Source of the DNA: Anaerolineaceae bacterium
GTDB lineage: Bacteria > Chloroflexota > Anaerolineae > Anaerolineales > Anaerolineaceae
Length of the DNA stretch: 6,122 nt
Direction of reading: 5' to 3'
NCBI GenBank assembly: GCA_011620445.1
Contig: WOZB01000220.1
Location: forward strand, 1 to 6,122
Of the stretch, positions 1 through 5,477 are shown piece by piece (position 1 is the first letter of the stretch; each line of letters begins with the position of its first letter). Below the pieces are notes generated by a model. It saw only the letters and a program-made list of their open reading frames with translations. It ran no database searches and had not been told where the DNA came from. The position numbers and the translations under genes were made by a program.

Positions 1-1
1 G

Positions 2-1120
2 TACAAGACGGTGATCGTTCCAGAGGTGGACGCCCCCGAAGCGGCATTGATCCCCGATATCACGGTTATCCCTGCGCCAACCCTGAACGCGCTTTACGAT
101 CACCTGACTGGAATGAAGGTGCTGGACGCTGCCGACCCGCCGGACCATCGCCCGGAAGACGTGCAGGTGGAGACGGATTTCAGCGATATCAAAGGCCAGG
201 AACATGTCAAGCGCGCCCTGGAAGTGGCCGCTGCGGGTGGGCATAACCTGCTGATGATCGGCCCACCGGGAGCAGGGAAAACCCTCATGGCGAGGGCGCT
301 GCCATCCATCCTCCCGGCGATGACGATTGATGAAGCCCTGGACGTGACCCGCATTTACAGCGTGGCCGACCTGCTGCCTTCGGACGTCCCACTGATCCGG
401 GCCAGGCCGTTCCGTGCGCCGCACCACACCATCAGCCACGCGGGTCTGGTGGGCGGCGGCAACTGGCCGCACCCGGGCGAGATCAGCCTGGCGCACCGGG
501 GGGTCCTGTTCCTGGATGAGCTGCCGGAATTCAGCTCGAAGGTGCTGGAAGTCCTGCGCCAGCCTTTGGAGGATAAGGTTGTGACCATCAGCCGGGCGCA
601 GGGCTCGCTGACCTTCCCGGCGAATTTCCAACTGGCCGCAGCGATGAATCCCTGTCCGTGTGGGTATTACGGCGATCCCTCACGACCCTGCACCTGCTCC
701 TCCACCATGGTCACGCGCTATCAGAAGCGGATCTCCGGCCCATTGATGGATCGGATCGACATTCACATGCAGGTGCCGAGGGTGGAATACCAAAAACTGC
801 GGGATTTGCAGCCGGGAGAAAGTTCCGCTGCCGTGCGGGCGAGGGTGGAAGCGGCCCGGGAACGGCAGCGAGTGCGTTTTGAGGGGACCGGGATTGCCAG
901 CAACGCGGACATGCGCCCGGCGCAGATCCGGAAATACTGCGAACTGGATGAGCCTTGCCAGGCGTTGATGAAGACGGCCATGCGCCAGTTGCAGCTCACC
1001 GCGCGGGCCTACCACCGGGTGCTGAAGCTGGCCCGGACGATTGCAGACCTGGCCGGGGCGGTGGAAATCTCGCAGGTGCATCTGGCGGAAGCGCTGCAGT
1101 ACGGCCGAAGGTGGATGTGA
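2..1120 (+). CDS. yifB: YifB/ComM family Mg-chelatase-like AAA+ ATPase, 5' end outside window
   Basis: The reading frame is already open at base 2, so the gene starts to the left of the window; the GTG at 11 is internal. About 372 residues are visible, against roughly 500 for the family, so about 130 N-terminal residues (most of the ChlI-like N-domain) are missing. Visible landmarks, numbered from base 2, are Walker A GPPGAGKT at residues 87-94, Walker B VLFLDE at 168-173, the family-typical NPCPCGYY cysteine motif from 216, an arginine-finger-like DRID at 250, and the Mg_chelatase C-terminal helical domain from about 275. In naturally competent bacteria ComM is a hexameric helicase that drives branch migration when incoming DNA is integrated; that role here is inferred from family. 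The C-terminus reads LQYGRRWM. One added C after 1101 would give LQYRPKVDVM with a stop at 1123-1125, which looks more like family members. G+C is high compared with the genes to the right. The family call is secure. Confidence 0.95.
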   Translation, partial: YKTVIVPEVDAPEAALIPDITVIPAPTLNALYDHLTGMKVLDAADPPDHRPEDVQVETDFSDIKGQEHVKRALEVAAAGGHNLLMIGPPGAGKTLMARALPSILPAMTIDEALDVTRIYSVADLLPSDVPLIRARPFRAPHHTISHAGLVGGGNWPHPGEISLAHRGVLFLDELPEFSSKVLEVLRQPLEDKVVTISRAQGSLTFPANFQLAAAMNPCPCGYYGDPSRPCTCSSTMVTRYQKRISGPLMDRIDIHMQVPRVEYQKLRDLQPGESSAAVRARVEAARERQRVRFEGTGIASNADMRPAQIRKYCELDEPCQALMKTAMRQLQLTARAYHRVLKLARTIADLAGAVEISQVHLAEALQYGRRWM

Positions 1121-1125
1121 TGTAG

Positions 1126-1138
1126 CACTCATTGAGTG
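1126..1138. repeat. Short palindrome just after yifB
   Basis: CACTCA, one spacer base, then TGAGTG: a perfect 6-bp inverted repeat directly behind the yifB stop. The spacer is too short for a stable terminator hairpin and no T-run follows. It could be a protein-binding site or chance. Confidence 0.35.
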
Positions 1139-1187
1139 AGACACAATTGCTGGTTGAAATGCCATCGAAAATAAATCTCTTTGCTGC

Positions 1188-1216
1188 TTGATGTATGTCA
1201 ATCTATGGTGTATAGT
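1188..1216 (+). promoter_or_regulatory. Sigma-70-type promoter of the toxin-antitoxin operon
   Basis: TTGATG at 1188-1193 and TATAGT at 1211-1216 are separated by exactly 17 bp, close to the consensus -35 and -10 boxes. The predicted transcript start near 1223 leaves a leader of about 28 nt. That leader contains a strong ribosome site, GGAGG at 1240-1244, six bases before the antitoxin ATG. No terminator separates this promoter from yifB, so some read-through is possible. Confidence 0.65.
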
Positions 1217-1238
1217 ATATGTGTAAAAGATAGTATAC
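1210..1238. promoter_or_regulatory. Operator-like repeats over the toxin-antitoxin promoter
   Basis: The octamer ATAGTATA occurs at 1212-1219 and again at 1230-1237, 18 bp apart. The same sequence also reads as an imperfect inverted repeat, GTATAGTAT (1210-1218) against ATAGTATAC (1230-1238), with 8 of 9 positions complementary. It overlaps the -10 box and the transcript start. Ribbon-helix-helix antitoxins usually repress their own operon from repeats placed this way, so binding by the adjacent antitoxin is the natural inference. Confidence 0.5.
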
Positions 1239-1250
1239 TGGAGGTGTTGG

Positions 1251-1484
1251 ATGGAACGTACTCAGATCATGCTTGAAGAGGAACAAAAACAAATTCTTAA
1301 AAATATTTCCGAAAAAGAGAATCGCTCTTTTTCAGAGCTTGTGCGCGAAATGCTTAATAAACAAATAGAACAACATCAAAAATCACAATTGGCCGATGCT
1401 GCCAAGGCATTGCTGGCTGATTATGAAACAGACGCAGAACTGACAGCTTTTACATCTTTAGATGGGGAAGACTTCCATGCATAG
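1251..1484 (+). CDS. Ribbon-helix-helix (CopG/Arc-type) antitoxin
   Basis: A 77-residue protein. Residues 2-8 (ERTQIML) fit the DNA-contacting beta strand. A first helix follows at about 9-21, a turn at ENRSF, then a second helix SELVREMLNKQIEQ at about 28-41. Together these make the standard ribbon-helix-helix fold of small dimeric repressors. The remaining tail, about 45-77, is Ala/Leu/Asp/Glu-rich and is the likely toxin-binding part. The ATG at 1251 has GGAGG six bases upstream. The gene overlaps the next one by 8 bp, the usual antitoxin-first arrangement for translational coupling. Predicted role: neutralise the MazF-like partner and repress the operon through the repeats at 1210-1238. 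The fold is assigned from sequence pattern, and the pairing from gene order and overlap. Confidence 0.85.
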   Translation: MERTQIMLEEEQKQILKNISEKENRSFSELVREMLNKQIEQHQKSQLADAAKALLADYETDAELTAFTSLDGEDFHA

Positions 1485-1815
1485 GGGAGAAATTTGGTTA
1501 ATTAATTTGGACTCAACCATTGGCGCCGAAATCAAGAAATCACGGCCGGCAGTCATTGTAAATATTGATGAGGTTGGAGCCCTCCCATTGCGGATTATTG
1601 TTCCCATCACAACATGGAAAGACCGCTTCTCGAAGGCGCCCTGGTTGGTCCAGATCCAGGCAAATGAACGCAACGGTCTGGAAAAGACATCTGCAATGGA
1701 TGCTTTCCAAATCCGTTCGTTGTCAACTCAACGATTTGTTCGGAAAATAGGAGAAGTGGACCCAGAGACCCTTTCAGCCATTCTTGAGGCTGTAAAGATT
1801 GTACTTGGATCATAA
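1477..1815 (+). CDS. MazF/PemK-like endoribonuclease toxin
   Basis: A 112-residue protein, the normal size for MazF. It begins MHRGEIWLINLD and continues with IKKSRPAVIVNID, IIVPITTW and KTSAMDAFQIRSLS, all hallmark MazF/PemK segments. The basic-loop Arg in KSRPAV and the Thr in VPITT are the usual active-site region. MazF toxins cleave mRNA at short single-stranded motifs; the specificity here cannot be read from the sequence. I chose the ATG at 1477 over the in-frame ATG at 1462 for two reasons: the family starts at MxRGEIW, and GGGGAAG at 1463-1469 sits at ribosome-site distance. This start overlaps the antitoxin stop by 8 bp. No obvious intrinsic terminator follows. The protein appears full length with all key segments, so the toxin is probably functional. 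Confidence 0.92.
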   Translation: MHRGEIWLINLDSTIGAEIKKSRPAVIVNIDEVGALPLRIIVPITTWKDRFSKAPWLVQIQANERNGLEKTSAMDAFQIRSLSTQRFVRKIGEVDPETLSAILEAVKIVLGS

Positions 1816-1882
1816 GAAACGAGATGGCTTAGCGTTAACTCTTTCCCATGGATTTTAATTTTTCAATGATCTCGGGATACTG

Positions 1883-2049
1883 ATGAAGAAGGCTATGCGC
1901 CAGTTGCAATTGACCACGCGTACCTACCACCGGATCCTCAAGCTGTCCCGGACGATCGCAGACCTGGCCGGGGCGATGGGGAGATCACACAGGTGCATCT
2001 AGCTGAGACGTTGCGGTACCGGTCGAAAACAGAGATTGAATGCCGATGA
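1883..2049 (+). pseudogene. Broken 3' fragment of a second yifB (remnant 1)
   Basis: From 1883 the DNA matches codons 968-1060 of the left-hand yifB with 80 of 93 bases identical, encoding MKKAMRQLQLTTRTYHRI and onward through IADLAGA. A G-run at 1977-1981 then carries an indel that throws the frame off into an early stop. In the restored frame the tail reads about EITQVHLAETLRYRSKTE and ends at TGA 2047-2049. Weaker similarity starts near 1868 (11 of 15 bases against 925-939), as if 28 bp were deleted between it and 1883. There is no start codon or ribosome site of its own. It is the C-terminal domain only, and cannot make a helicase. The tail differs from that of the left-hand gene but matches remnant 2. 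Confidence 0.88.
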
Positions 2050-2085
2050 TTAAGCAGTCACCCTCTGCACTCTTAGGATTAAGAT
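1980..2085 (+). repeat. 106-bp direct repeat, copy A
   Basis: Aligns without gaps to 3098-3203 with six mismatches, about 94% identity. The repeat covers the last 70 bp of the yifB remnant and 36 bp beyond its stop, ending at a shared TTAGGATTAAGAT. Identity stops abruptly on the right. The left-hand yifB carries a related but clearly different tail and lacks the flank. Confidence 0.9.
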
Positions 2086-2192
2086 TTATAAATAATGGAT
2101 GATAAACTAATACGTACATCACCCAGGTTGCCGTACGAAGGGCTTGGAATTTGGGTATAAATATTCAAGAATCTATGTAGGAATGAAAACTA
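2086..2192. other. AT-rich spacer before the methyltransferase gene
   Basis: No coding signal. TATAAA at 2156-2161 could be a -10 box, but no convincing -35 lies 16-18 bp upstream. AGGA at 2179-2182, ten bases before the ATG at 2193, is a weak ribosome site. The junction between repeat and cargo DNA lies at 2085/2086. Confidence 0.4.
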
Positions 2193-2837
2193 ATGAAATC
2201 ATTTGCTCATCGGACACCAAAATATATATTTTCTCGTTTCATGGACGTTCTTTATCGAAAAACACATCCCGATAACCCTTGGCTTACTCCAAAAGCGATA
2301 AGATATCTCGATGCTTGGATCAAAAGTGATTATATAGCAGCAGAATTTGGATCAGGAACCAGTACAATATGGTTGGCCAAACGGGTTGCTGTTTTAACAA
2401 GTGTTGAACATGATCAGAACTGGCATATGAAGGTCAGTCAAATGCTAAATGATTGTGGTCTGGAGAACGTTAATTATATTTTGGCAAGTGAAAAATCTTC
2501 TGATTATGAAAATGTTGATGAATCAGATTACCTGAAAAAAGCATTAGATCTTCCCGAAAATAAACTCGATCTGGCTCTGGTTGATGGAAAGCATAGAAGT
2601 CAATGCTCAAATATTTTGATTAATAAACTTCGCCCCGGTGGATTGTTAATTATTGACAATGCAAACCTATATTTACCGTGTGAATCGAATAGTCCGAATT
2701 CAAGATCTATTATTGAAGGTCCTGCCTCAAGAGAATGGGAATTATTCTGGAACTCAGTTCGAGATTGGGAGAAGGTTTGGACAAGCAATGGTGTATTTGA
2801 TACTGCATTATTTTTCAAACCAGTCTCGATGAATTGA
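2193..2837 (+). CDS. Class I SAM-dependent methyltransferase-like protein
   Basis: A 214-residue protein with the Rossmann methyltransferase order: motif I EFGSGTST at 51-58 (the SAM-binding glycine loop), acidic motif II SVEHD at 70-74 (Glu72 likely contacts the SAM ribose), LALVDGKHR at 127-135, and LRPGGLLIIDNA at 146-157. No signal peptide or membrane segment is seen, so it is probably cytosolic. The substrate is unknown. Similar stand-alone enzymes are often found among sugar- or surface-polymer genes, but no such neighbours are present here, so I assign no substrate. Base composition is strikingly AT-rich (about 30% G+C at 2461-2520), unlike yifB and lower than nfeD. With flanking direct repeats at 1980-2085 and 3098-3203, this points to acquired DNA. 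It seems to be a one-gene unit with no clear terminator. The fold is confident; the function is not. Confidence 0.85.
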   Translation: MKSFAHRTPKYIFSRFMDVLYRKTHPDNPWLTPKAIRYLDAWIKSDYIAAEFGSGTSTIWLAKRVAVLTSVEHDQNWHMKVSQMLNDCGLENVNYILASEKSSDYENVDESDYLKKALDLPENKLDLALVDGKHRSQCSNILINKLRPGGLLIIDNANLYLPCESNSPNSRSIIEGPASREWELFWNSVRDWEKVWTSNGVFDTALFFKPVSMN

Positions 2838-2970
2838 ACTCCTGAAGAATTTTCTAAAAAAATGATGCTGACCTGCCCCTATACGTTATACAAATCCTTA
2901 TAGTAATCCACCCGGCTGAAATTAAGTATCCTGAATTAAGGCAGCAATCGGAATTTTTATGCCACACGCT
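2838..2970. other. Spacer between the methyltransferase gene and yifB remnant 2
   Basis: No gene, hairpin terminator or recognised element is seen. The ATG at 2959 opens a 70-codon frame into the yifB remnant, but its first residues (MPHA) replace the expected MNP and the frame is wrong after the deletion. I do not treat it as a gene. Confidence 0.4.
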
Positions 2971-3167
2971 TGCCCCTGTGGGTATTACAGCGACCAGACG
3001 CGGCCATGCACCTGCTCTTCAACTATGGTGACGCGCAATCAGAAGCGGATCTCCGGCCCATTGATGGACCGGATCGATATTCGCATGCAGGTGCCGTGGA
3101 GATCACACAGGTGCATCTGGCTGAGGCGTTGCAGTACCGGTCGAAAACGGAGATTGAATGCCGATGA
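2971..3167 (+). pseudogene. Internally deleted fragment of a second yifB (remnant 2)
   Basis: Bases 2971-3096 align without gaps to 653-778 of the left-hand yifB, 108 of 126 identical, encoding CPCGYYSDQTRPCTCSS and onward to MDRIDIRMQVP. This is the cysteine motif and arginine-finger region. At 3096/3097 the alignment jumps to the equivalent of 1062, so 283 bp are missing. That is not a multiple of three, and the downstream codons EITQVHLAEALQYRSKTE are read in another frame. Walker A and B are absent. Eleven of the sixteen changed codons are synonymous, so the parent was a diverged working gene, not a recent copy of the left-hand one. The end matches remnant 1. Confidence 0.9.
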
Positions 3168-3203
3168 TTAAGCAATCCCCCTCTGCACTCTTAGGATTAA
3201 GAT
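3098..3203 (+). repeat. 106-bp direct repeat, copy B
   Basis: Partner of 1980-2085, same orientation, six substitutions and no gaps. The copies start 1118 bp apart. Recombination between them would remove the whole methyltransferase gene and leave one copy. Confidence 0.9.
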
Positions 3204-3484
3204 AATTCGTCTTTCACGTGATTATGGATATGAAATTTTATGAAAATCCCAACCCGTGATGGTAAAGCATTATTTCAAACCTTGTTAAAGGATTGATTTG
3301 GAAAACCCTTTTACGAGGTTGTTTGTTGGTTAATGGGAACATCATGAGTATAATTAAATGGATTGGCAGCGGGGGAATGGACGTTAATCCCCTGGCAGGC
3401 AATTTGGATATGATATTTGTCAACGAACTGGACGAGTTGAATATGGCTCAATGAAATGGGTAACACCAAAGAAAGCGACGAGAA
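3204..3484. other. Spacer with promoter and long leader of the nfeD operon
   Basis: There is nothing recognisable from 3204 to about 3320. From the predicted transcript start near 3361 to the GTG at 3485 there is a leader of about 125 nt. GGGGA at 3371-3375 can pair with TCCCC at 3389-3393, a weak hairpin. A 36-codon frame at 3344-3454 exists, but its ATG lies upstream of the predicted transcript start and has no ribosome site. Confidence 0.4.
3326..3354 (+). promoter_or_regulatory. Predicted promoter of the nfeD-slipin operon
   Basis: A perfect -10 box, TATAAT, at 3349-3354 is preceded, 17 bp away, by TTGGTT at 3326-3331, which keeps the TTG half of the -35 consensus. It is the best promoter between the yifB remnants and nfeD and points toward the operon. 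Confidence 0.55.
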
Positions 3485-4096
3485 GTGGAATTTTTACTTA
3501 ATCCTGATGTAGCTTTTATTTTTCTGGGCGCAGCATTATTAATAACGATATTCGCATTACTGGCGCCCGGCTCGGGCGTGCTTGAAATTATCGCATTGGT
3601 ACTTCTGTTTGCTGTTGGATATTCAATGGCAAATCTGCCATTCAACGCCTGGGCATTGGCTTTGTTGTTGATAGGGATCGTGGCTGTAGTAGTGACTTTC
3701 CGACGTGCCAGAAAATGGTATTTTATTGCCGGGTCAATTCTAATCCTCGTTATTGGATTGGTTTTTGTTTTCAGAGGCGAAACCGCTGTTTTAGGTGTTA
3801 ACCCCTGGCTGGCGGTAATCGGTGCTGCCGGAATCGGTGGTTTTGTTTGGATTATCGGCAACAATGTTTCCAAAACATTTCACCAAAAACCATATACCGA
3901 CCTGAATAGCATGGCAGGTATGGTTGGCAGGGCTACCACAGAGATTTCAACGGATGGCAGCGTTTATGTGGATGGAGAAAACTGGTCCGCTGTCAGTGAT
4001 GAACCCATCCCCGCAGGAAGTCAGGTCAAAGTGATGCAGCGTGAGGGATTGGTGTTAAAAGTGGAAATGGTTAAAGAGACGAAAAAGAAAAAATAA
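3485..4096 (+). CDS. nfeD: NfeD family membrane protein (short form, no protease domain)
   Basis: A 203-residue protein. Five hydrophobic segments lie at about 9-27, 32-48, 55-72, 79-96 and 106-124. A cytosolic-type OB-fold domain follows at about 142-196 (GMVGRATTEIS, SVYVDGENWSAVS, GSQVKVMQREGLVLKVE), ending in a lysine-rich tail. The long NfeD form carries an N-terminal ClpP-like serine protease; this one starts directly at the first membrane span and lacks it. NfeD proteins partner with slipin/stomatin proteins encoded next door and are thought to help organise membrane microdomains. The start is GTG at 3485: an in-frame stop at 3461-3463 blocks extension, and VEFLLNPDVAF fits the family's N-terminus. 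The ribosome site is weak (GAGAAG region). It lies 28 bp upstream of the slipin gene, so the two are very likely co-transcribed. Confidence 0.9.
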   Translation: MEFLLNPDVAFIFLGAALLITIFALLAPGSGVLEIIALVLLFAVGYSMANLPFNAWALALLLIGIVAVVVTFRRARKWYFIAGSILILVIGLVFVFRGETAVLGVNPWLAVIGAAGIGGFVWIIGNNVSKTFHQKPYTDLNSMAGMVGRATTEISTDGSVYVDGENWSAVSDEPIPAGSQVKVMQREGLVLKVEMVKETKKKK

Positions 4097-4124
4097 AGCA
4101 ACACTAATCTGATTTGGAGGTCCA

Positions 4125-4994
4125 ATGCTCGATTTTAATTTAGTTCCTTTGTTAATTGTCCTGATTGTAATCGTGGTTATTTTCATTTTGGCAAAATCGA
4201 TTCGCGTTGTTCCCGAATATCAACGCCTGATCGTTTTTCGCTTGGGCCGTAGTATCGGTGAACGCGGGCCGGGTTTTGTCATGCTTATCCCTGTAGTTGA
4301 TAAAGCGGTCATGGTCGATTTGCGCGAACAAGTCCGGGAAATACCTGTACAGACATCAATCACCAAAGATAATGCGCCCATTTCCATCGACTTTATATGG
4401 TTTTATAAAGTGATTGAACCTATCAAGACCGTGCTTCAAGTGGGTAATTTTGAATTGGCCGCTCAAGGGATTGCCACGACGACCTTGCGGTCCGTGATTG
4501 GCAGCATTTATCTGGATAGCGTGCTCTCTGAACGGGAACAGATCAATAATGCCTTGCGCACCCGGTTGGATGAAGTGACTGAGCGGTGGGGCGTTAAAGT
4601 GACCAACGTGGAAATCCGGGAAATCATCCCTCCCAGGGAGGTCCAGGAATCCATGAACCGACAGTTATCCGCTGAACGCGTCCGCCGGGCTGCCGTAACC
4701 GAATCTTTGGGGACTCGTGAAGCGGCGATCAATGTTGCTGATGGTCAGAAGCAGGCTTCCATTCTTCAGGCGGAAGGGGCCCGTCAGGCACAAATGTTGA
4801 ACGCTGAAGGGTACGCAAAAGCACTGGAAACGATTTTTAACGCCGCCAAGGAAATCGATTCAAAGACGATCACCCTGAAGTATTTTGACACGCTTAAAGA
4901 GTTAGGGGCTGGCGCTTCAACAAAATATATTTTCCCCATGGAATTCACATCGATGTTAGGGGATTTTATCAAGACTCGTAATAAAGACTCCTGA
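4125..4994 (+). CDS. Slipin (stomatin/SPFH-domain membrane protein)
   Basis: A 289-residue protein of normal family length. Residues 6-24 form one hydrophobic membrane anchor. The SPFH/band-7 domain follows at about 25-190, with typical stretches VVPEYQRLIVFRLGR, ERGPGFVMLIPVVD, VREIPVQTSITKDN and VEIREIIPPREVQ. A long Ala/Glu/Gln-rich coiled-coil segment at about 175-245 (REAAINVADGQKQASILQAE) drives oligomerisation in this family. Slipins form ring-like membrane scaffolds and are usually paired with NfeD, as here. GGAGG at 4116-4120 lies four bases before the ATG at 4125, a strong ribosome site. A clear terminator follows at 5023. Related names such as QmcA or HflK belong to neighbouring SPFH families; the adjacent short NfeD argues for slipin. 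The sequence seems intact. Confidence 0.93.
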   Translation: MLDFNLVPLLIVLIVIVVIFILAKSIRVVPEYQRLIVFRLGRSIGERGPGFVMLIPVVDKAVMVDLREQVREIPVQTSITKDNAPISIDFIWFYKVIEPIKTVLQVGNFELAAQGIATTTLRSVIGSIYLDSVLSEREQINNALRTRLDEVTERWGVKVTNVEIREIIPPREVQESMNRQLSAERVRRAAVTESLGTREAAINVADGQKQASILQAEGARQAQMLNAEGYAKALETIFNAAKEIDSKTITLKYFDTLKELGAGASTKYIFPMEFTSMLGDFIKTRNKDS

Positions 4995-5022
4995 TTCGTC
5001 CATTAACTGTGCAAACGTAACC

Positions 5023-5063
5023 AACGCCTCGGTCATAAGAACTAACCGAGGCGTTTCTGTTTT
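5023..5063 (+). terminator. Intrinsic terminator of the nfeD-slipin operon
   Basis: AACGCCTCGGT at 5023-5033 pairs perfectly with ACCGAGGCGTT at 5045-5055, an 11-bp GC-rich stem with an 11-base loop. A T-rich tract (TTTCTGTTTT) follows to 5063. The opposite side lacks a T-run, so it works mainly for the plus strand. Confidence 0.92.
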
Positions 5064-5089
5064 GAAATTCCAATTGAGCTACAATGAGG

Positions 5090-5305
5090 TTACATCAAAG
5101 CATTGAAGGCTTCAAGCACCAGAAATACCGGCCACACCATAGCCTTCAATAGACCCAGCACGCCCATCCAAAAAGTTGACGCCTGGCCGATAAAGAAGAT
5201 GGCTGCGCCAATCAACCCCAAGCCGTAGACGGCATCACTTGCACTGCTTTTGTTGTGGACGTTTCTGCATTCTTTTTGGTGGTACTCAACCTGATTTGTT
5301 TCCAT
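5090..5305 (-). CDS. Small two-span membrane protein of unknown function
   Basis: A 71-residue protein. A polar N-terminus of about 24 residues (with KECRNVHNKSS) is followed by two hydrophobic stretches. The first is at about 26-41 (VYGLGLIGAAIFFIG) and the second at about 47-68 (MGVLGLLKAMVWPVFLVLEAF), joined by a short QASTFW turn. The pattern resembles small uncharacterised inner-membrane proteins I associate with Anaerolineae and other environmental bacteria; no function is known to me. AAGGAG (complement of 5316-5321) lies ten bases before the ATG, a strong ribosome site, and supports a real gene. It converges on the slipin gene. Its own promoter candidate is at 5332-5360. The coding call is good; the role is open. 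Confidence 0.75.
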   Translation of the reverse strand: METNQVEYHQKECRNVHNKSSASDAVYGLGLIGAAIFFIGQASTFWMGVLGLLKAMVWPVFLVLEAFNALM

Positions 5306-5331
5306 AATTTTTGATCTCCTTAAAATAGATT

Positions 5332-5360
5332 AGATTATTTACAGTCAGATATGATGACAA
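5332..5360 (-). promoter_or_regulatory. Candidate promoter of the small membrane protein gene
   Basis: Read on the minus strand, TTGTCA (complement of 5355-5360) is followed after 17 bp by TAATCT (complement of 5332-5337). The -35 box is good and the -10 box is mediocre. Confidence 0.4.
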
Positions 5361-5377
5361 AATGAGTGCCTGCCTCC

Positions 5378-5390
5378 ATAGATTATCTAT
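5378..5390. repeat. Palindrome in the divergent promoter region
   Basis: ATAGAT, one base, ATCTAT: a perfect 6-bp inverted repeat. The half-motif ATAGATTA recurs at 5325-5332, beside the minus-strand -10 box. Its position between two divergent promoters suits a regulator site, but no regulator is encoded in the window. Confidence 0.4.
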
Positions 5391-5428
5391 TGTATTGTTT
5401 GGTGGGGAAGCATATTTTGGATGTTGGA

Positions 5429-5434
5429 TATAAT
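5429..5434 (+). promoter_or_regulatory. -10 box upstream of the small lipoprotein ORF
   Basis: A perfect TATAAT. No good -35 hexamer lies 16-18 bp upstream, so it would need an activator or be weak. Predicted start near 5441, with a leader of about 37 nt to the ATG at 5478. Confidence 0.4.
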
Positions 5435-5477
5435 AAAGGTGTTTGAAATCCAATGTTGAACTGAGAGGGATGAGGAA

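Noticed and set aside
680..1201. A 173-codon minus-strand frame opposite yifB
   Set aside because: It lies opposite a strongly conserved AAA+ gene with high G+C, where long antisense frames are expected. It has no ribosome site and no recognisable domain.
2862..2885. GCTGACCTGCCCCTA resembling the end of an IS3-type insertion sequence
   Set aside because: No matching inverted partner, transposase fragment or target duplication could be found in the window.
2959..3171. A 70-codon small protein starting with MPHACPCGYY
   Set aside because: It is the yifB remnant read across a frame-shifting deletion; after residue 46 or so it follows a wrong frame.
1816..3203. Integron gene-cassette array with the 106-bp repeats as attC sites
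   Set aside because: The repeats are yifB coding sequence plus flank. I see no inverted core sites of the GTTRRRY/RYYYAAC kind at their ends and no integrase.
1980..3203. CRISPR-like array
   Set aside because: There are only two copies of a long repeat, separated by about 1 kb that holds a gene; not an array.
3344..3454. A 36-residue ORF before nfeD
   Set aside because: Its ATG overlaps the predicted promoter upstream of the transcript start, with no ribosome site and no familiar sequence.
3448..3873. A 141-codon minus-strand frame opposite nfeD
   Set aside because: Its composition (Pro, Thr, Asn, Ile runs) mirrors the hydrophobic codons of the NfeD spans on the other strand; no independent gene signal.
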